Shown: positions 1 to 13,323 of the stretch, in pieces
Layout of the letters: every line of letters begins with the position of its first letter
Numbering within the stretch: position 1 is the first letter of the stretch
From: Candidatus Thiobius zoothamnicola
Lineage (GTDB): Bacteria; Pseudomonadota; Gammaproteobacteria; Chromatiales; Chromatiaceae
Direction of reading: 5' to 3'
Assembly (NCBI GenBank): GCA_030826945.1
Contig: JAPQLC010000010.1
Coordinates: forward strand, 62,001 to 126,000
DNA: 64,000 nt
Made by a program: the position numbers and the translations under genes
The notes under the pieces: generated by a model
Database searches by the model: none
Seen by the model: only the letters and a program-made list of their open reading frames with translations
Told to the model about the DNA's origin: nothing

Positions 1-2
1 TG

Positions 3-65
3 AACCGAATTCAGGATGAAACCGAGCACCTGTATCCCGCCGTGCGTCAAGCCAATTCATCTTAA
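3..65 (+). CDS. C-terminal end of an unidentified protein (partial)
   Basis: An open frame runs from the left edge of the window to a TAA at 63-65 and encodes about 20 residues ending in RQANSS. It reads like the tail of a real protein because no stop interrupts it and codon use is ordinary. The fragment is too short to assign a family. It could be chance, since only 20 codons are visible. No terminator hairpin follows closely. Confidence 0.35.
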   Translation, partial: NRIQDETEHLYPAVRQANSS

Positions 66-491
66 AACACCATAGGGACATTCGTCCCCATCTTGCAGTA
101 ACAGTAATACTCGACAGTCCCGGTATATGGTGCGAAAAAATTGAAGCATCCGTACCTCAAAACCGGAAAAGCTGTCGTGGTTTCAATACCCATTGGATAT
201 TAATTTCAAACAAAAAATATCGTGCAACAATAGAATATTCTAAAATACAGTCTCCGACACGATGAAGCGTTATTACATCATAGCAGCCCACCAAGACCTC
301 TCTTCACCTCGATAATCATTCAGAAATACCCAATTGATTACCTTCTGGCATTAGATTGCTAACACCCTTTAACATTCTTTTTAGTTTTACTTGGGAAGCA
401 GTCCCTCATTAAAAGATTTTTTATCGACAAACAATACCCTTACCCAGGAATTCCGTGCGAAGACCAGCGGAAAAAACAGAGGCGCATGAAA
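66..491. other. Non-coding stretch, AT-rich
   Basis: This roughly 430-base interval lies downstream of the cytochrome oxidase operon. I see no credible reading frame with a ribosome binding site on either strand and no tRNA-like fold. The only structured element nearby is the terminator hairpin at 492-527. Confidence 0.5.
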
Positions 492-527
492 AAATAGACG
501 GTACGGGCAACCCCACACCATCTATTT
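492..527 (-). terminator. Intrinsic terminator of the cytochrome oxidase operon
   Basis: On the minus strand the arms at 527-517 and 502-492 pair over 11 bases with one U-G wobble. They are followed by a run of six T (494-489). The hairpin begins about 70 bases after the coxC stop codon, so it most likely ends the cox transcript. Confidence 0.65.
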
Positions 528-597
528 CTTTGACCAAAAATCCTGTTTTGTATAAAGCTAAGAGATAATCATCCCCAAACTCTGCTGATCACCAGAT

Positions 598-1464
598 TTA
601 TAACACGTAAACAAAAATAAACAATCCCAGCCAGACGACATCAACAAAATGCCAATACCAAGCCACCCCTTCAAATGCGAAATGATGCTCAGGATTAAAA
701 TGTGATTTCGCTGCCCGCCAAGTGATAATAATCAACATCGCCGTACCCAGCGTCACATGGAATCCATGAAAGCCCGTCAGCATATAAAAGGTTGACCCAT
801 AAATACCGGACTCCAAAGTCAAATTCAAATCATGATATGCATGAATATACTCATAAGCCTGGAACCCAAGGAAGATAATCCCCAACAATACAGTCGCAAC
901 CAGCCAAATGACGGTTTTCGCATTATTACCTGCTTTAAGCGCGTGATGAGCAATCGTAATAGTGACGCCTGAAGCCAATAGTAAAGCCGTATTCAGTGCC
1001 GGAACGCCCCAAGCTCCCATCGTCTGAAAATCACCGCCAACATTACCAGGACCATTTGTCGGCCAGTTTTCGCCATAGCCAGCCCACAGCGTCATATTGG
1101 TTGACATGCCAATGCCTTCGCCCAATAACCAGGGAACAGATAAAGCACGCGCATAAAACAAAGCACCGAAGAAAGCCGCAAAAAACATGACTTCGGAAAA
1201 AATAAACCACATCATGCCTTGACGAAATGAGCGGTCCACCTGCTCATTATACATACCTTTCAGGCTTTCATTAATGACAGCCCCAAACCAGCCAAACATC
1301 ATGAAAGCAACTAAAGCCAGACCAATATATAAAGTGATCTGTCCAGTACTGTTGCCATTAAACCAATTCGCTGCGCCAACGACTCCAATCGTCAAAGCAA
1401 CACTGGCGATTATTGGCCAATAACTGCTATGTGGCACATAGTAACTATCCGCTGAATGAGCCAT
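598..1464 (-). CDS. coxC: Cytochrome c oxidase subunit III
   Basis: Subunit III of the aa3-type cytochrome c oxidase is an integral inner-membrane protein that stabilises the catalytic core and helps keep proton uptake working. The 288-residue product has the multi-helix layout of the family, with long hydrophobic stretches and the characteristic region around FMLTGFHGFHVTLG followed by a C-terminal WYWHFVDVVWLGLF. It starts with ATG at 1464 behind a purine-rich GGGGGGAG-like ribosome site. It is the last gene of the minus-strand cox operon, 76 bases after ctaG, and is followed by a good terminator. Length and motifs are normal; identification is secure. Confidence 0.95.
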   Translation of the reverse strand: MAHSADSYYVPHSSYWPIIASVALTIGVVGAANWFNGNSTGQITLYIGLALVAFMMFGWFGAVINESLKGMYNEQVDRSFRQGMMWFIFSEVMFFAAFFGALFYARALSVPWLLGEGIGMSTNMTLWAGYGENWPTNGPGNVGGDFQTMGAWGVPALNTALLLASGVTITIAHHALKAGNNAKTVIWLVATVLLGIIFLGFQAYEYIHAYHDLNLTLESGIYGSTFYMLTGFHGFHVTLGTAMLIIITWRAAKSHFNPEHHFAFEGVAWYWHFVDVVWLGLFIFVYVL

Positions 1465-1540
1465 AACTCCCCCCTCTACCTCTATAATCTTTAAGTATAT
1501 GAAATTTTATGTCTGAATTTCTGCATCAAGCAAAATCCGT

Positions 1541-2086
1541 TTAATTCGCCACAGCTTGTTGAGTCACATCAAAAAGCGTGTATGCCAAAGTCAATGTCTC
1601 AATTTTCTCCGGTAACCTGGGATCAACAATAAACCGCAACGGCATTTCCTTGGTTTCCCCCGCCTCCAATGGCTGTTGATCGAAACAGAAACATTCTGTT
1701 TTATTAAAATAACGGCTGGCCTTAATTGGAGACACGCTGGGCACCGCCTGACCAATCATTCTGCGTCCCGTATGATTCTCGGCGATATAAGATGCAGCAT
1801 ATAACTTACCTGGATGCACCTGCATGGCCGCTCTAACTGGCGCGAAAGCCCAAGGCATATCAACGCTGTTATTCGCCACGAATTGAACCGTGACCTTACG
1901 CTGCAAATCAGGTTGATAACCGGCAGCCACTTCCGCTTCGCTCACACGTCCAGTTTTGCCATTAAGCCCCGTAATCTCGCAAAACACGTCATACAGCGGA
2001 ACCAGCAAATAACCGAAACCGAACATGACGACGGACACCGACGCGATTTTGACGAAAGCACGAACATTATTTTTCAGTTCAGCCAT
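1541..2086 (-). CDS. ctaG: Cytochrome c oxidase assembly protein CtaG/Cox11
   Basis: CtaG (Cox11) is a copper chaperone that delivers Cu to the CuB site of subunit I on the periplasmic side of the inner membrane. The 181-residue protein has an N-terminal membrane anchor (about residues 14-31) and a periplasmic beta domain. The conserved copper-binding Cys-x-Cys appears in NKTECFCFDQQPL near residue 130. It lies between the small membrane-protein gene and coxC, the usual place for Cox11 in proteobacteria, and starts 7 bases after the previous stop codon, so translation is probably coupled. Nothing appears unusual. Confidence 0.93.
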   Translation of the reverse strand: MAELKNNVRAFVKIASVSVVMFGFGYLLVPLYDVFCEITGLNGKTGRVSEAEVAAGYQPDLQRKVTVQFVANNSVDMPWAFAPVRAAMQVHPGKLYAASYIAENHTGRRMIGQAVPSVSPIKASRYFNKTECFCFDQQPLEAGETKEMPLRFIVDPRLPEKIETLTLAYTLFDVTQQAVAN

Positions 2087-2093
2087 GTCGATA

Positions 2094-2219
2094 CTAGAAA
2101 ATCGGCTTTCCCATCGCCAAATACAGACCGATAATAAAAAACCCCACAGCGACCAAGCCCAGCACGATTGCTAAACGCACATTCGCTCTATTCCGTTGTC
2201 GCACATCTTTATTTCGCAT
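2094..2219 (-). CDS. 41-residue membrane protein of the cox operon (small oxidase assembly protein type)
   Basis: A 41-codon minus-strand gene lies between coxA and ctaG, starting at ATG 2219 and ending at TAG 2094. The predicted product has a basic N terminus (RNKDVRQRNRANVR), then a single hydrophobic helix from about residue 16 to 36, so it should sit in the inner membrane with its N terminus inside. Small one-helix proteins at exactly this position between coxA and ctaG are known in proteobacteria as cytochrome oxidase small assembly proteins. The assignment rests on position, size and topology, not on a diagnostic motif. The next gene, ctaG, starts 7 bases downstream. Confidence 0.7.
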   Translation of the reverse strand: MRNKDVRQRNRANVRLAIVLGLVAVGFFIIGLYLAMGKPIF

Positions 2220-2267
2220 AAACAAAGCCTAAGAAAAACTGAAAAACCCGGCCACTTGTCGAACAAA

Positions 2268-2289
2268 CGGGGGCCTGACCAAGCCCCCG
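2268..2289 (-). terminator. GC-rich hairpin after coxA, possible attenuator
   Basis: The arms CGGGGGC and GCCCCCG (2268-2274 and 2283-2289) enclose an eight-base loop. On the minus strand the stem is followed by TTTGTT, a poor U-tract. It sits 30 bases after the coxA stop, inside the operon, so it may reduce read-through or protect the 3' end of the coxBA message instead of fully terminating. Confidence 0.5.
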
Positions 2290-2317
2290 CAAGCGATATC
2301 GGACGTCGTCGCTAAGC

Positions 2318-3901
2318 TTATTTCACTTCGGGAGCGACATTAAAGCTGTGATAAGGAGGAGGTGATGACAAAGTCCATTCAAGGCCTTTAGCGCCCTCCC
2401 AAACCTCATCAGTCGCCTTCTCACCACCCCGAATGGTTTTAAAGATAATCCAAACGAACATCAACTGGGACAAGCCAAAGACAAATCCCCCAATAGACGA
2501 AATCATATTCCAATCCGCAAACTGCACAGCGTAATCAGGAATACGACGAGGCATACCCGCCAAACCGAGGAAATGCTGCGGGAAGAATAAAACATTCACC
2601 GAGATCGTCGAGATCCAGAAATGTATCCGCCCCAACTTTTCATCGTACATATTGCCAGTCCATTTAGGCAGCCAGAAATAAGCCGCGGCCATGATGGAAT
2701 ACACAGCACCTGTGACTAATACATAGTGGAAATGGGCCACCACAAAATAGGTGTCGTGATATTGGAAATCCGCAGGTGCGATCGCTAACATCAAACCGGA
2801 GAAACCGCCAATCGTGAACATCATGATGAACCCAATCGCAAACAACATCGGGGTCTCAAAGGTCATGGAGCCTTTCCACATGGTGGATACCCAGTTAAAT
2901 ATCTTCACGCCTGTCGGCACCGCGATCATCATCGTGGCGTACATAAAGAATAGCTCGCCAACCACCGGCATCCCCACAGTAAACATATGATGCGCCCAAA
3001 CGATGAATGACAAAAACGCAATGGATGCAGTCGCATAAACCATTGAGCTATAACCAAACAATGGCTTACGCGCGAAAGTAGGCACAATTGCTGAGATGAT
3101 GCCAAATGCCGGCAGAATCAGGATGTAAACTTCGGGATGGCCAAAGAACCAGAAGATATGCTGGTACATAACCGGATCACCACCGCCAGCCGCAGAGAAA
3201 AAGCTGGTTCCTGCAAACTTATCCGTCAGCAACATAGTCACTGCGCCAGCCAATACCGGCATAGTAGCGATCAACAAGTAAGCTGTAATCAACCAAGTCC
3301 ACACAAATAGGGGCATTTTCATCAATGTCATGCCAGGAGCGCGCATATTCAAAATGGTGACAATGACGTTAATCGAACCCATGATGGAGGAAATGCCCGC
3401 CAGATGAATAGCAAAAATCATGAACGGGAAACCATCACCCATCTGCAACGAAAGCGGTGGATAAAGCGTCCAACCTCCCGCAGGGCCGCCGCCACTCATG
3501 AAAAATGTAGATAAAAGCAGTGTGAATGCGAACGGTAAAATCCAGAATGAAAAGTTATTCATTCTCGGCAACGCCATATCCGGCGCACCAATCTGCATGG
3601 GAATCAACCAATTTGCCAAGCCCGTGAAAGCCGGCATCACGGCACCGAAAATCATCAATAACGCATGCACCGTGGTCATGGAATTAAAAAACTGCGGATC
3701 CACCACTTGCATGCCGGGCTGAAAAAGCTCCGCACGAATCACCAGCGCCATAGCGCCGCCGATAAAGAACATAATCAAGGCGAACAACAGGTACAAAGTA
3801 CCTATGTCTTTATGGTTAGTGGTGGTTATCCACCGCATTAGACCTTTAGCCGGCCCATGGTCATGATGATCACCATCATGTGTGGCTGTAGCGGTACTCA
3901 T
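2318..3901 (-). CDS. coxA: Cytochrome c oxidase subunit I
   Basis: Subunit I is the catalytic, proton-pumping core of the heme-copper oxidase in the inner membrane. The 527-residue product has about twelve hydrophobic segments. The active-site signature HPEVYI, carrying the CuB histidine and the cross-linked tyrosine, is near residue 255. The CuB His-His pair is in AHHMFTVG near residue 303, and the heme-ligating histidines are in HFHYVLV near residue 389. These place it in the A-type aa3 family and exclude a cbb3 or bo3 enzyme. A His/Asp-rich N terminus ([10 protein letters not shown]) precedes the first helix. It lies 117 bases after coxB in the same operon. Confidence 0.97.
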   Translation of the reverse strand: MSTATATHDGDHHDHGPAKGLMRWITTTNHKDIGTLYLLFALIMFFIGGAMALVIRAELFQPGMQVVDPQFFNSMTTVHALLMIFGAVMPAFTGLANWLIPMQIGAPDMALPRMNNFSFWILPFAFTLLLSTFFMSGGGPAGGWTLYPPLSLQMGDGFPFMIFAIHLAGISSIMGSINVIVTILNMRAPGMTLMKMPLFVWTWLITAYLLIATMPVLAGAVTMLLTDKFAGTSFFSAAGGGDPVMYQHIFWFFGHPEVYILILPAFGIISAIVPTFARKPLFGYSSMVYATASIAFLSFIVWAHHMFTVGMPVVGELFFMYATMMIAVPTGVKIFNWVSTMWKGSMTFETPMLFAIGFIMMFTIGGFSGLMLAIAPADFQYHDTYFVVAHFHYVLVTGAVYSIMAAAYFWLPKWTGNMYDEKLGRIHFWISTISVNVLFFPQHFLGLAGMPRRIPDYAVQFADWNMISSIGGFVFGLSQLMFVWIIFKTIRGGEKATDEVWEGAKGLEWTLSSPPPYHSFNVAPEVK

Positions 3902-4018
3902 ACTTTGATCTCCAGATTTTTACTTCACATATTCCGCCTTTGATGAGACGAATTCCTTCAGACAAACAGCATCAGGAACAAAACTGGAGAAAAAATCTCT
4001 CCAGTTATACCTCTCAAA

Positions 4019-5173
4019 CTAACGCTTAGCCTTGATCTCAGCCGGCTGCACGACGCTTGCGCTATTACCCCAGGCATTTCTTTCGTAGGTAATCACGGCA
4101 GCCATATCAACATCGTTCAAGATACCCTTATAGGCCGCCATCGCCGTACCGGATTTTCCATTCATCACCATGTCAATATGCGCAGCCGCATCGCCTATGG
4201 CAATCGGGCTGCCAGCCAGCGCAGGAAATGCGGGAGGAACGCCAGCACCATTCGGCAAATGGCAGGCGGCGCAGTTGGTTTTATAAACAGCTTCACCCTT
4301 GACCATCAGCTCATCCTTTGTCCATTCGCGCCCGGCAGAAGCATCAGCAAGCGCCGCCGCACCTTTCTGCTCAGCCACCCAGGCTTTATAGTCAGATGGC
4401 GATTTGGCCACAACAACAATGGGCATAAAACCGTGGTCCTTGCCGCAAAGTTCCGCGCATTGGCCACGGTAGACACCCGGCTCTTCAATGTAAGTCCAGC
4501 CTTCATTGATGAACCCGGGAATAGCATCTTTCTTCCAACCCAACTCAGGCACCCACCAAGCATGGATAACATCAGCCGCTGTTAGCAGAAAACGGATCTT
4601 TTGACCCGTCGGCACCACCAAAGGATTATCAACTTCCAACAAGTAGGTATCCTCAAATCGCTCCAGATCAGCATCAACACCCAACAAACGCGCTTCATTA
4701 TGGTCAGGATGCAAAGAGCTGACAAAAGAAACCCCCTCCGCTTCACCATCAATGTAGTCATACTTCCATTTCCACTGGATGCCGGTAACTTTGATTGTCA
4801 TATCCGCATCTGAAGTATCTTCCATCGCCAACAGCACCTTCGTGGCAGGAATCGCCATGCTGACCAGAATGACGATGGGTATCACCGTCCAGACAATCTC
4901 CATGGTGGTGCTTTCGTGGAATTGAGCGGCTTTAAATCCCTTAGACTTACGATGATTGATGATGGAATAAATCATCGCGCCGAAGACAACAATGCCAATC
5001 ACCACACAAACCCAGAATATAATCATATGCAGGTCATAAACCGCCCGACTGGTCTCAGTCACTCCCTGAGTCATATTAAGCAGCGAATAATCAGCCGACG
5101 CCGCGCCTGCGTAAAAACCCAAAGCCCCTAACAATAATTTGAGCCATTTTCTCGATAACATCACCACCATCAT
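4019..5173 (-). CDS. coxB: Cytochrome c oxidase subunit II with fused cytochrome c domain
   Basis: Subunit II takes electrons from cytochrome c through its binuclear CuA centre. The protein has a signal-like N terminus, two membrane helices (about residues 45-70 and 85-110) and a periplasmic cupredoxin domain with the CuA motif GQCAELCGKDHGFM near residue 230. It continues, unusually long at 384 residues, into a C-terminal cytochrome c domain with the heme-binding CAACH near residue 301 and a later methionine-containing loop. This is the caa3-like fused arrangement. The start is uncertain: an AGGAG site directly abuts the first ATG at 5173, so a GTG or ATG up to four codons further in may be used. 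It follows the DUF2244 gene by 19 bases. Confidence 0.95.
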   Translation of the reverse strand: MMVVMLSRKWLKLLLGALGFYAGAASADYSLLNMTQGVTETSRAVYDLHMIIFWVCVVIGIVVFGAMIYSIINHRKSKGFKAAQFHESTTMEIVWTVIPIVILVSMAIPATKVLLAMEDTSDADMTIKVTGIQWKWKYDYIDGEAEGVSFVSSLHPDHNEARLLGVDADLERFEDTYLLEVDNPLVVPTGQKIRFLLTAADVIHAWWVPELGWKKDAIPGFINEGWTYIEEPGVYRGQCAELCGKDHGFMPIVVVAKSPSDYKAWVAEQKGAAALADASAGREWTKDELMVKGEAVYKTNCAACHLPNGAGVPPAFPALAGSPIAIGDAAAHIDMVMNGKSGTAMAAYKGILNDVDMAAVITYERNAWGNSASVVQPAEIKAKR

Positions 5174-5192
5174 CTCCTAATTACATTTTGTT

Positions 5193-5693
5193 TTATCGTT
5201 TCGCCAACATCGCTTCCAATGCATCGGCTAATTCTGCTTTTTCTTCTTCAGGCAAAAATTCGCCAAGCTCAACCGTTTTTCCCGAAGCGGAAATCAATAA
5301 CTGCCCCGGATACCAACCAGCGCTTTTAACGAACTCAATTCTAGCCCATCCCAATGGAAAACTAGCGCTGCTTTCAGGACCGCCTCGCTGCGATTTACCG
5401 CGCCGCTGACGACCTTTTTGCACTAAAACCTCATCACCATCAATGGACACCACTTCGCAACGATACCCGACATCCATGACCACATAAGTCGCATAGGCAA
5501 AGGCAGCGATCTCCAACCCTGCGAAAGGGAAAATCAGCCATAAACCCTTAGCAGCGAACACGGCTGAAATGACCATCAGAAAGATCCCGGTTACAGCGAC
5601 GAAACCAATCGACTGACGCCAACTTAATGACCTGTTTGGCTTGATTATCAGACAGTTGCGTTGGCCATCCGCTGCGTCCTCTGAAATGAACAC
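5193..5693 (-). CDS. DUF2244 membrane protein, first gene of the cox operon
   Basis: The 166-residue protein has two adjacent membrane helices (about residues 28-48 and 50-72), a soluble C-terminal region, and the family pattern of an N-terminal NRSLSWRQ before the first helix. It matches the DUF2244 family, which is often encoded beside cytochrome oxidase genes in proteobacteria. Its biochemical role is unknown. It is the promoter-proximal gene of the minus-strand cox cluster, ending 19 bases before coxB, which suggests a role in oxidase assembly or stability, but this is only inferred from the neighbourhood. Confidence 0.8.
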   Translation of the reverse strand: MFISEDAADGQRNCLIIKPNRSLSWRQSIGFVAVTGIFLMVISAVFAAKGLWLIFPFAGLEIAAFAYATYVVMDVGYRCEVVSIDGDEVLVQKGRQRRGKSQRGGPESSASFPLGWARIEFVKSAGWYPGQLLISASGKTVELGEFLPEEEKAELADALEAMLAKR

Positions 5694-5982
5694 TTGACAA
5701 CCCCTTCAACCACTTATTTTGTGGGTGCTGATGTTATCCATCACCTTATGTAATCGCAAGCAGAATCACGAAAGAATCACGAAAAATTTATTTATGATAA
5801 CCACCTGAAACAAACTCCAACAGCGCGATAACGCTGCCCGAAAATAGCATTTCGCCGTCTCAACTGACCAAAACACCAACATATGATTCCCTGGAAAATT
5901 ACGCCTGCTGAACACTCTCTTCCACACAACAGTGCCGAGTATTTTAAACAGAGCGAACAACCAACACCTCCGGATGGCGTCC

Positions 5983-8548
<2,566 letters not shown>

Positions 8549-8681
8549 AGGCCGCCAATCAAATGACTTACCCAGGAAGGAACTCAACGCAAAAAGGAAG
8601 CCATAAACAAAACACGCCTACGTTATCACACGCATAAAAATGCCTCATATCCAGGCGATACATCACGAATTTTATCTCTAG

Positions 8682-9980
<1,299 letters not shown>

Positions 9981-10038
9981 CGTATCAGAACTGAGTCCAG
10001 ATAATGTCGTCATGAGAGCGAACAAGCCTTTGGAAATT

Positions 10039-10075
10039 CCATCGATTTCTCACCCACCGCAAGCGGCGGGGAATC
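10039..10075. repeat. REP-like palindromic element, copy 1
   Basis: A short imperfect palindrome centred on CCGCAAGCGG lies between the convergent genes eno and the lectin-like gene and overlaps the latter's stop codon. Its flanks GATT and AATC pair outside the core. A clearly related element occurs at about 19065-19102, so this looks like a dispersed intergenic repeat. It may also serve as a bidirectional transcription-ending hairpin here. Confidence 0.5.
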
Positions 10076-11024
10076 AGGATTTAACCGAAATATTGATTTT
10101 CAGCTCACCCACATTATCCGGAAAAAAGCCTTCAATATCGTTCATTTGCAGGAACAAGCGACCCGAACCGCTGATGCCTTCATAGTTGCTACCGATAAAG
10201 AAGGGTTTGCCGGCGTCCCCGAAACGGCCAATCAATGAGGCGAAATTCGCTTCGGGGATGACCGCACCAGGGTTTTTGTAAGTGCTGAAGCCATCGGCAG
10301 TGACTGCATAAGTTTGGGGTTTGCCATCATTTTTCCATTGGCCGACGGCGGTGATAACCAAACGGGCACCCGACTTGACAGCAATACCCGTATCAAGCCA
10401 TTTATCCGTACCCTTTACGGTTAATACCTTATTGATTTCGACAACGACATTGGCGCGTGGGTTGAGGGGCCGGTAACGACTTAACCCATTATGTTCTCCG
10501 CGCCAGCATCCTGCCGAAGAGTCCGGAGTCGACACATCTCTGGCACACAATTGAAAATTGGGATAGGTAATCGCCGCATTGCTGTTACTGTCGCCTGTTT
10601 TGATCAGAACCAGCTCCATCGGCACCAAGGTAATGGTTTGATTGCTGTTTTGATGAGAACGATAAAAGGGCGCAGCGCCTACGCGACATTCAATAGCCGA
10701 GTTTTGGTAATGCAATTCGAATGCATAATCCGGGTTACCAGAAGAAATACGTTTGCCAGACATAGCAGGCGCACTGTCATTACAGTGCATTTTAGGTTTT
10801 CTGATATTACCTGGCGTGTCATCCCTTACCTGAATGGCATTATTATTGTCAGTGGAAACCACTTTGGTGGCTCCAATGGCCATCCCGCTTAAATCAAGCG
10901 TCGTTGCGACTGGATAGGTATTATCCGTACTATATTGCCAATATTGCGCAGCCGATGCCGAATGGATGAACCAGTAGCTACACACCAGCAGGAGTAATTG
11001 TCTGGAGTAAAGGGAGGTTTTCAT
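10074..11024 (-). CDS. Secreted protein with C-terminal LecA (PA-IL)-like domain
   Basis: The 316-residue product starts with a clear signal peptide (cleavage near HSASA-AQ, residue 25), so it should be exported. Residues about 195-316 resemble the PA-IL/LecA galactose-lectin fold: DTGIAVKSGARLVITAVGQW, then LIGRFGDAG, FFIGSN, and NDIEGFFPDNVGEL close to the C terminus, where the ND and DN residues would sit at the calcium and sugar site. The N-terminal half is not recognised; it contains several cysteines that could form disulfides. It stands alone, convergent with eno and divergent from the methyltransferase. Similarity was judged by eye, so sugar binding is inferred and not shown. Confidence 0.6.
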   Translation of the reverse strand: MKTSLYSRQLLLLVCSYWFIHSASAAQYWQYSTDNTYPVATTLDLSGMAIGATKVVSTDNNNAIQVRDDTPGNIRKPKMHCNDSAPAMSGKRISSGNPDYAFELHYQNSAIECRVGAAPFYRSHQNSNQTITLVPMELVLIKTGDSNSNAAITYPNFQLCARDVSTPDSSAGCWRGEHNGLSRYRPLNPRANVVVEINKVLTVKGTDKWLDTGIAVKSGARLVITAVGQWKNDGKPQTYAVTADGFSTYKNPGAVIPEANFASLIGRFGDAGKPFFIGSNYEGISGSGRLFLQMNDIEGFFPDNVGELKINISVKS

Positions 11025-11238
11025 GATAAGTCCTTACCGAAATATTGATGTCTATGAACTTTCCAAGGCGGCTAAGTTTGGTGGTGGTTTTTAGCCGGGC
11101 ATCCTCTATCTATCAGGGTGTTATGCGGATTATGAGCGTTTCTCAGTCATAAAATGGCTATTCATTAAGGTTATATGAATAGACTGGCCTTATGCTAGCA
11201 TTTAATAAGCTTAAAAACTCTATATTGAAGGATTCATC

Positions 11239-11844
11239 ATGATTGTGGATGTTATTCAGGTTGGCGCCCATGTGGGCAAAGGCGACCGGGTTTTCGCTGA
11301 GGTGGAACATGGTCGTATTCAATCCGGTATTTTTTTGGAGCCTATTCCTGAACTGTTTGAAGAGCTGCAGATTAACTATCAGGCACATAAAGGAGACTTC
11401 CGTTTTGTCAACGCAGCACTGCATCCGACTCGCAAAGAAGCTGAACTGGAATATGTCGCCGACATCCGGGGTTTGCCGATGTGGAGTTGCGCGATTGGCT
11501 CCATGGTGGAGGATACCAAGCGCAAACATGCGAATATGATTGAGGAAGCGTGTGGCCGCGCCCCAGAATTCGTCAAAATCAAAGTGCCCTGCGTAACATT
11601 CGACGAAATATTAGACCGCCATGACGTGCAAGAGGTCAGCGAACTGCATATTGATACAGAAGGCATGGATAAAGAGGTGCTGGTCAGCTTCCCTTTTGAG
11701 CGTTTTTTACCGCGTAAAGTCGTGTTTGAGTTTGTCCACCTCAAGCAAGATGATTTGCAGGAAGCACTCTCTCTATTGCTTGGCCTGGGCTATCATTTAC
11801 GACAGGATGATATTGATTATGTCGCAGAACGTGGCGACGCCTGA
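11239..11844 (+). CDS. FkbM-family methyltransferase
   Basis: The 201-residue protein has the SAM-dependent FkbM (Methyltransf_21) pattern: VIQVGAHVGKGD near the N terminus for the glycine-rich cofactor loop, and ELHIDTEGMDKEVL near residue 137 followed by RKVVFEFVHL. Members of this family O-methylate small molecules or sugars, but the substrate cannot be told from sequence. The ATG at 11239 is preceded by GAAGGA at a good distance. It is a single gene between the divergent lectin-like gene and the M16 gene, with no glycosyltransferase next to it. Confidence 0.75.
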   Translation: MIVDVIQVGAHVGKGDRVFAEVEHGRIQSGIFLEPIPELFEELQINYQAHKGDFRFVNAALHPTRKEAELEYVADIRGLPMWSCAIGSMVEDTKRKHANMIEEACGRAPEFVKIKVPCVTFDEILDRHDVQEVSELHIDTEGMDKEVLVSFPFERFLPRKVVFEFVHLKQDDLQEALSLLLGLGYHLRQDDIDYVAERGDA

Positions 11845-11958
11845 AACCGCCAGCGCAGCTTGCCCTTGCTGTCATGACGAAAGGATCTAAAAACTTGGCC
11901 TGTTTCACCTAGCCATACTATAGTGGCGGCAAAATAGGTTGATGATTAGAGATTGCTT

Positions 11959-13278
11959 ATGTTGGGATATTTGCACGTACGTTTGATTTGGGTATTGATC
12001 AGCATTTTTTGTCTGAGTCTGGCGCAAGCAGCACCTCAAGTTGAATCTTGGTTGACTGACAAAGGTGCCAAGGTGATTTATGTGCAAGCCGATGCCATCC
12101 CAATGCTGGATATTCGTATGGTGTTTGACGCTGGCAGCGCGCGGGATGGTCAGTCACCTGGGCTGGCTTCACTAACGAATGCACTGTTGACGGAAGGAAG
12201 CGCCGATTGGGATGCGAGCCAGTTGGCAGCCCGCTTGGAAGATCGCGGCATCCAGTTGGGTAGCGGGTCATTAAGGGATATGGCTTGGTTATCCATCAGA
12301 ACCCTGACTGAACCAGAGAGTTTGGCAACAGCCACGGATGTATTAGGCAAAATCGCCGCTCAACCACGTTTTGATGATGATGCGATTGAACGGGTGCGAC
12401 AGCAGGTATTGATCAGCTTGCGCCAAGCAGATCAATCTCCAAGCCAGGTTGCGACCAAACGTTTTTATCGTACACTCTACGCCGATCATCCATACGCGCA
12501 CCCGCCCAATGGCACGGAGCAGTCGATCCAACAAATTGTGAAAAATGATTTGGTGCAGTTTCATCACAATCATTATGTGGCCGCCAACGTTGTTATCGCC
12601 ATGGTCGGCGCGGTCGATCGCCAGCAAGCTGAACACTTGGTCGAACAATTGACAACAGGGATGGCGATTGGTCAGCACGCCACGGATTTACCATCACCGC
12701 CGGTCGTTAAGGGAGGCGAATTACGCCAGTCATTCCCTTCCTCTCAAAGCCATCTTTACCTTGGCCAGCTTGGCGTGGCACGCCATGATCCGGATTATTT
12801 TCCACTGTATGTGGGCAATCACATTCTGGGCGGCGGCGGACTGGTTTCCATCTTGGGTGAAGAAGTACGCAACCAGCGTGGACTCTCCTATGGCGTTTAC
12901 AGCTATTTCAGCCCGATGCGCGCCACTGGACCATTTCTCATGGTGGCGCAGACGAAAAACAAGCAAGTCGATAAAGCATTAACCGTAATGCGCGGCGTGC
13001 TTGATAAATTTATTCAGGAAGGACCGACAGCCAAACAGATAGAAGAGGCCAAACGAAACATTATTGGCGGCTTCCCTTTGAAAGTGGCCAGTAATCGCAA
13101 AATTGTCGAATATATTGCCGCGATGGGCTTTTATGATTTACCGCTGGATTGGTTGGATACGTTAACAGCGAAAGTTGATGCAGTGACGCTTGAACAAATA
13201 CGTGATGCATTCGCACGCCGTATTGATCCAGCCAGGAATGTTACTGTCGTTGTTGGCGGTCAAGCGGAACTGCATTGA
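11959..13278 (+). CDS. M16 family zinc-peptidase homologue, non-catalytic type
   Basis: The 439-residue protein has a signal peptide (about residues 1-24, ending LAQA) and the two-lobed M16 (pitrilysin/processing peptidase) fold. The C-terminal lobe carries the typical NQRGLSYGVYSYF segment near residue 312. The zinc-binding HxxEH that should follow the first strands is absent: the equivalent stretch reads GLASLTNALL near residue 67. It is therefore of the inactive-partner type that normally pairs with a catalytic M16 subunit in the periplasm. No such partner lies beside it. I start at ATG 11959; a TTG two codons earlier is less likely. Confidence 0.85.
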   Translation: MLGYLHVRLIWVLISIFCLSLAQAAPQVESWLTDKGAKVIYVQADAIPMLDIRMVFDAGSARDGQSPGLASLTNALLTEGSADWDASQLAARLEDRGIQLGSGSLRDMAWLSIRTLTEPESLATATDVLGKIAAQPRFDDDAIERVRQQVLISLRQADQSPSQVATKRFYRTLYADHPYAHPPNGTEQSIQQIVKNDLVQFHHNHYVAANVVIAMVGAVDRQQAEHLVEQLTTGMAIGQHATDLPSPPVVKGGELRQSFPSSQSHLYLGQLGVARHDPDYFPLYVGNHILGGGGLVSILGEEVRNQRGLSYGVYSYFSPMRATGPFLMVAQTKNKQVDKALTVMRGVLDKFIQEGPTAKQIEEAKRNIIGGFPLKVASNRKIVEYIAAMGFYDLPLDWLDTLTAKVDAVTLEQIRDAFARRIDPARNVTVVVGGQAELH

Positions 13279-13323
13279 TTCTACCCGAGATAAAATCGTA
13301 ACTGATTTTGCTCAAATAAGCGT

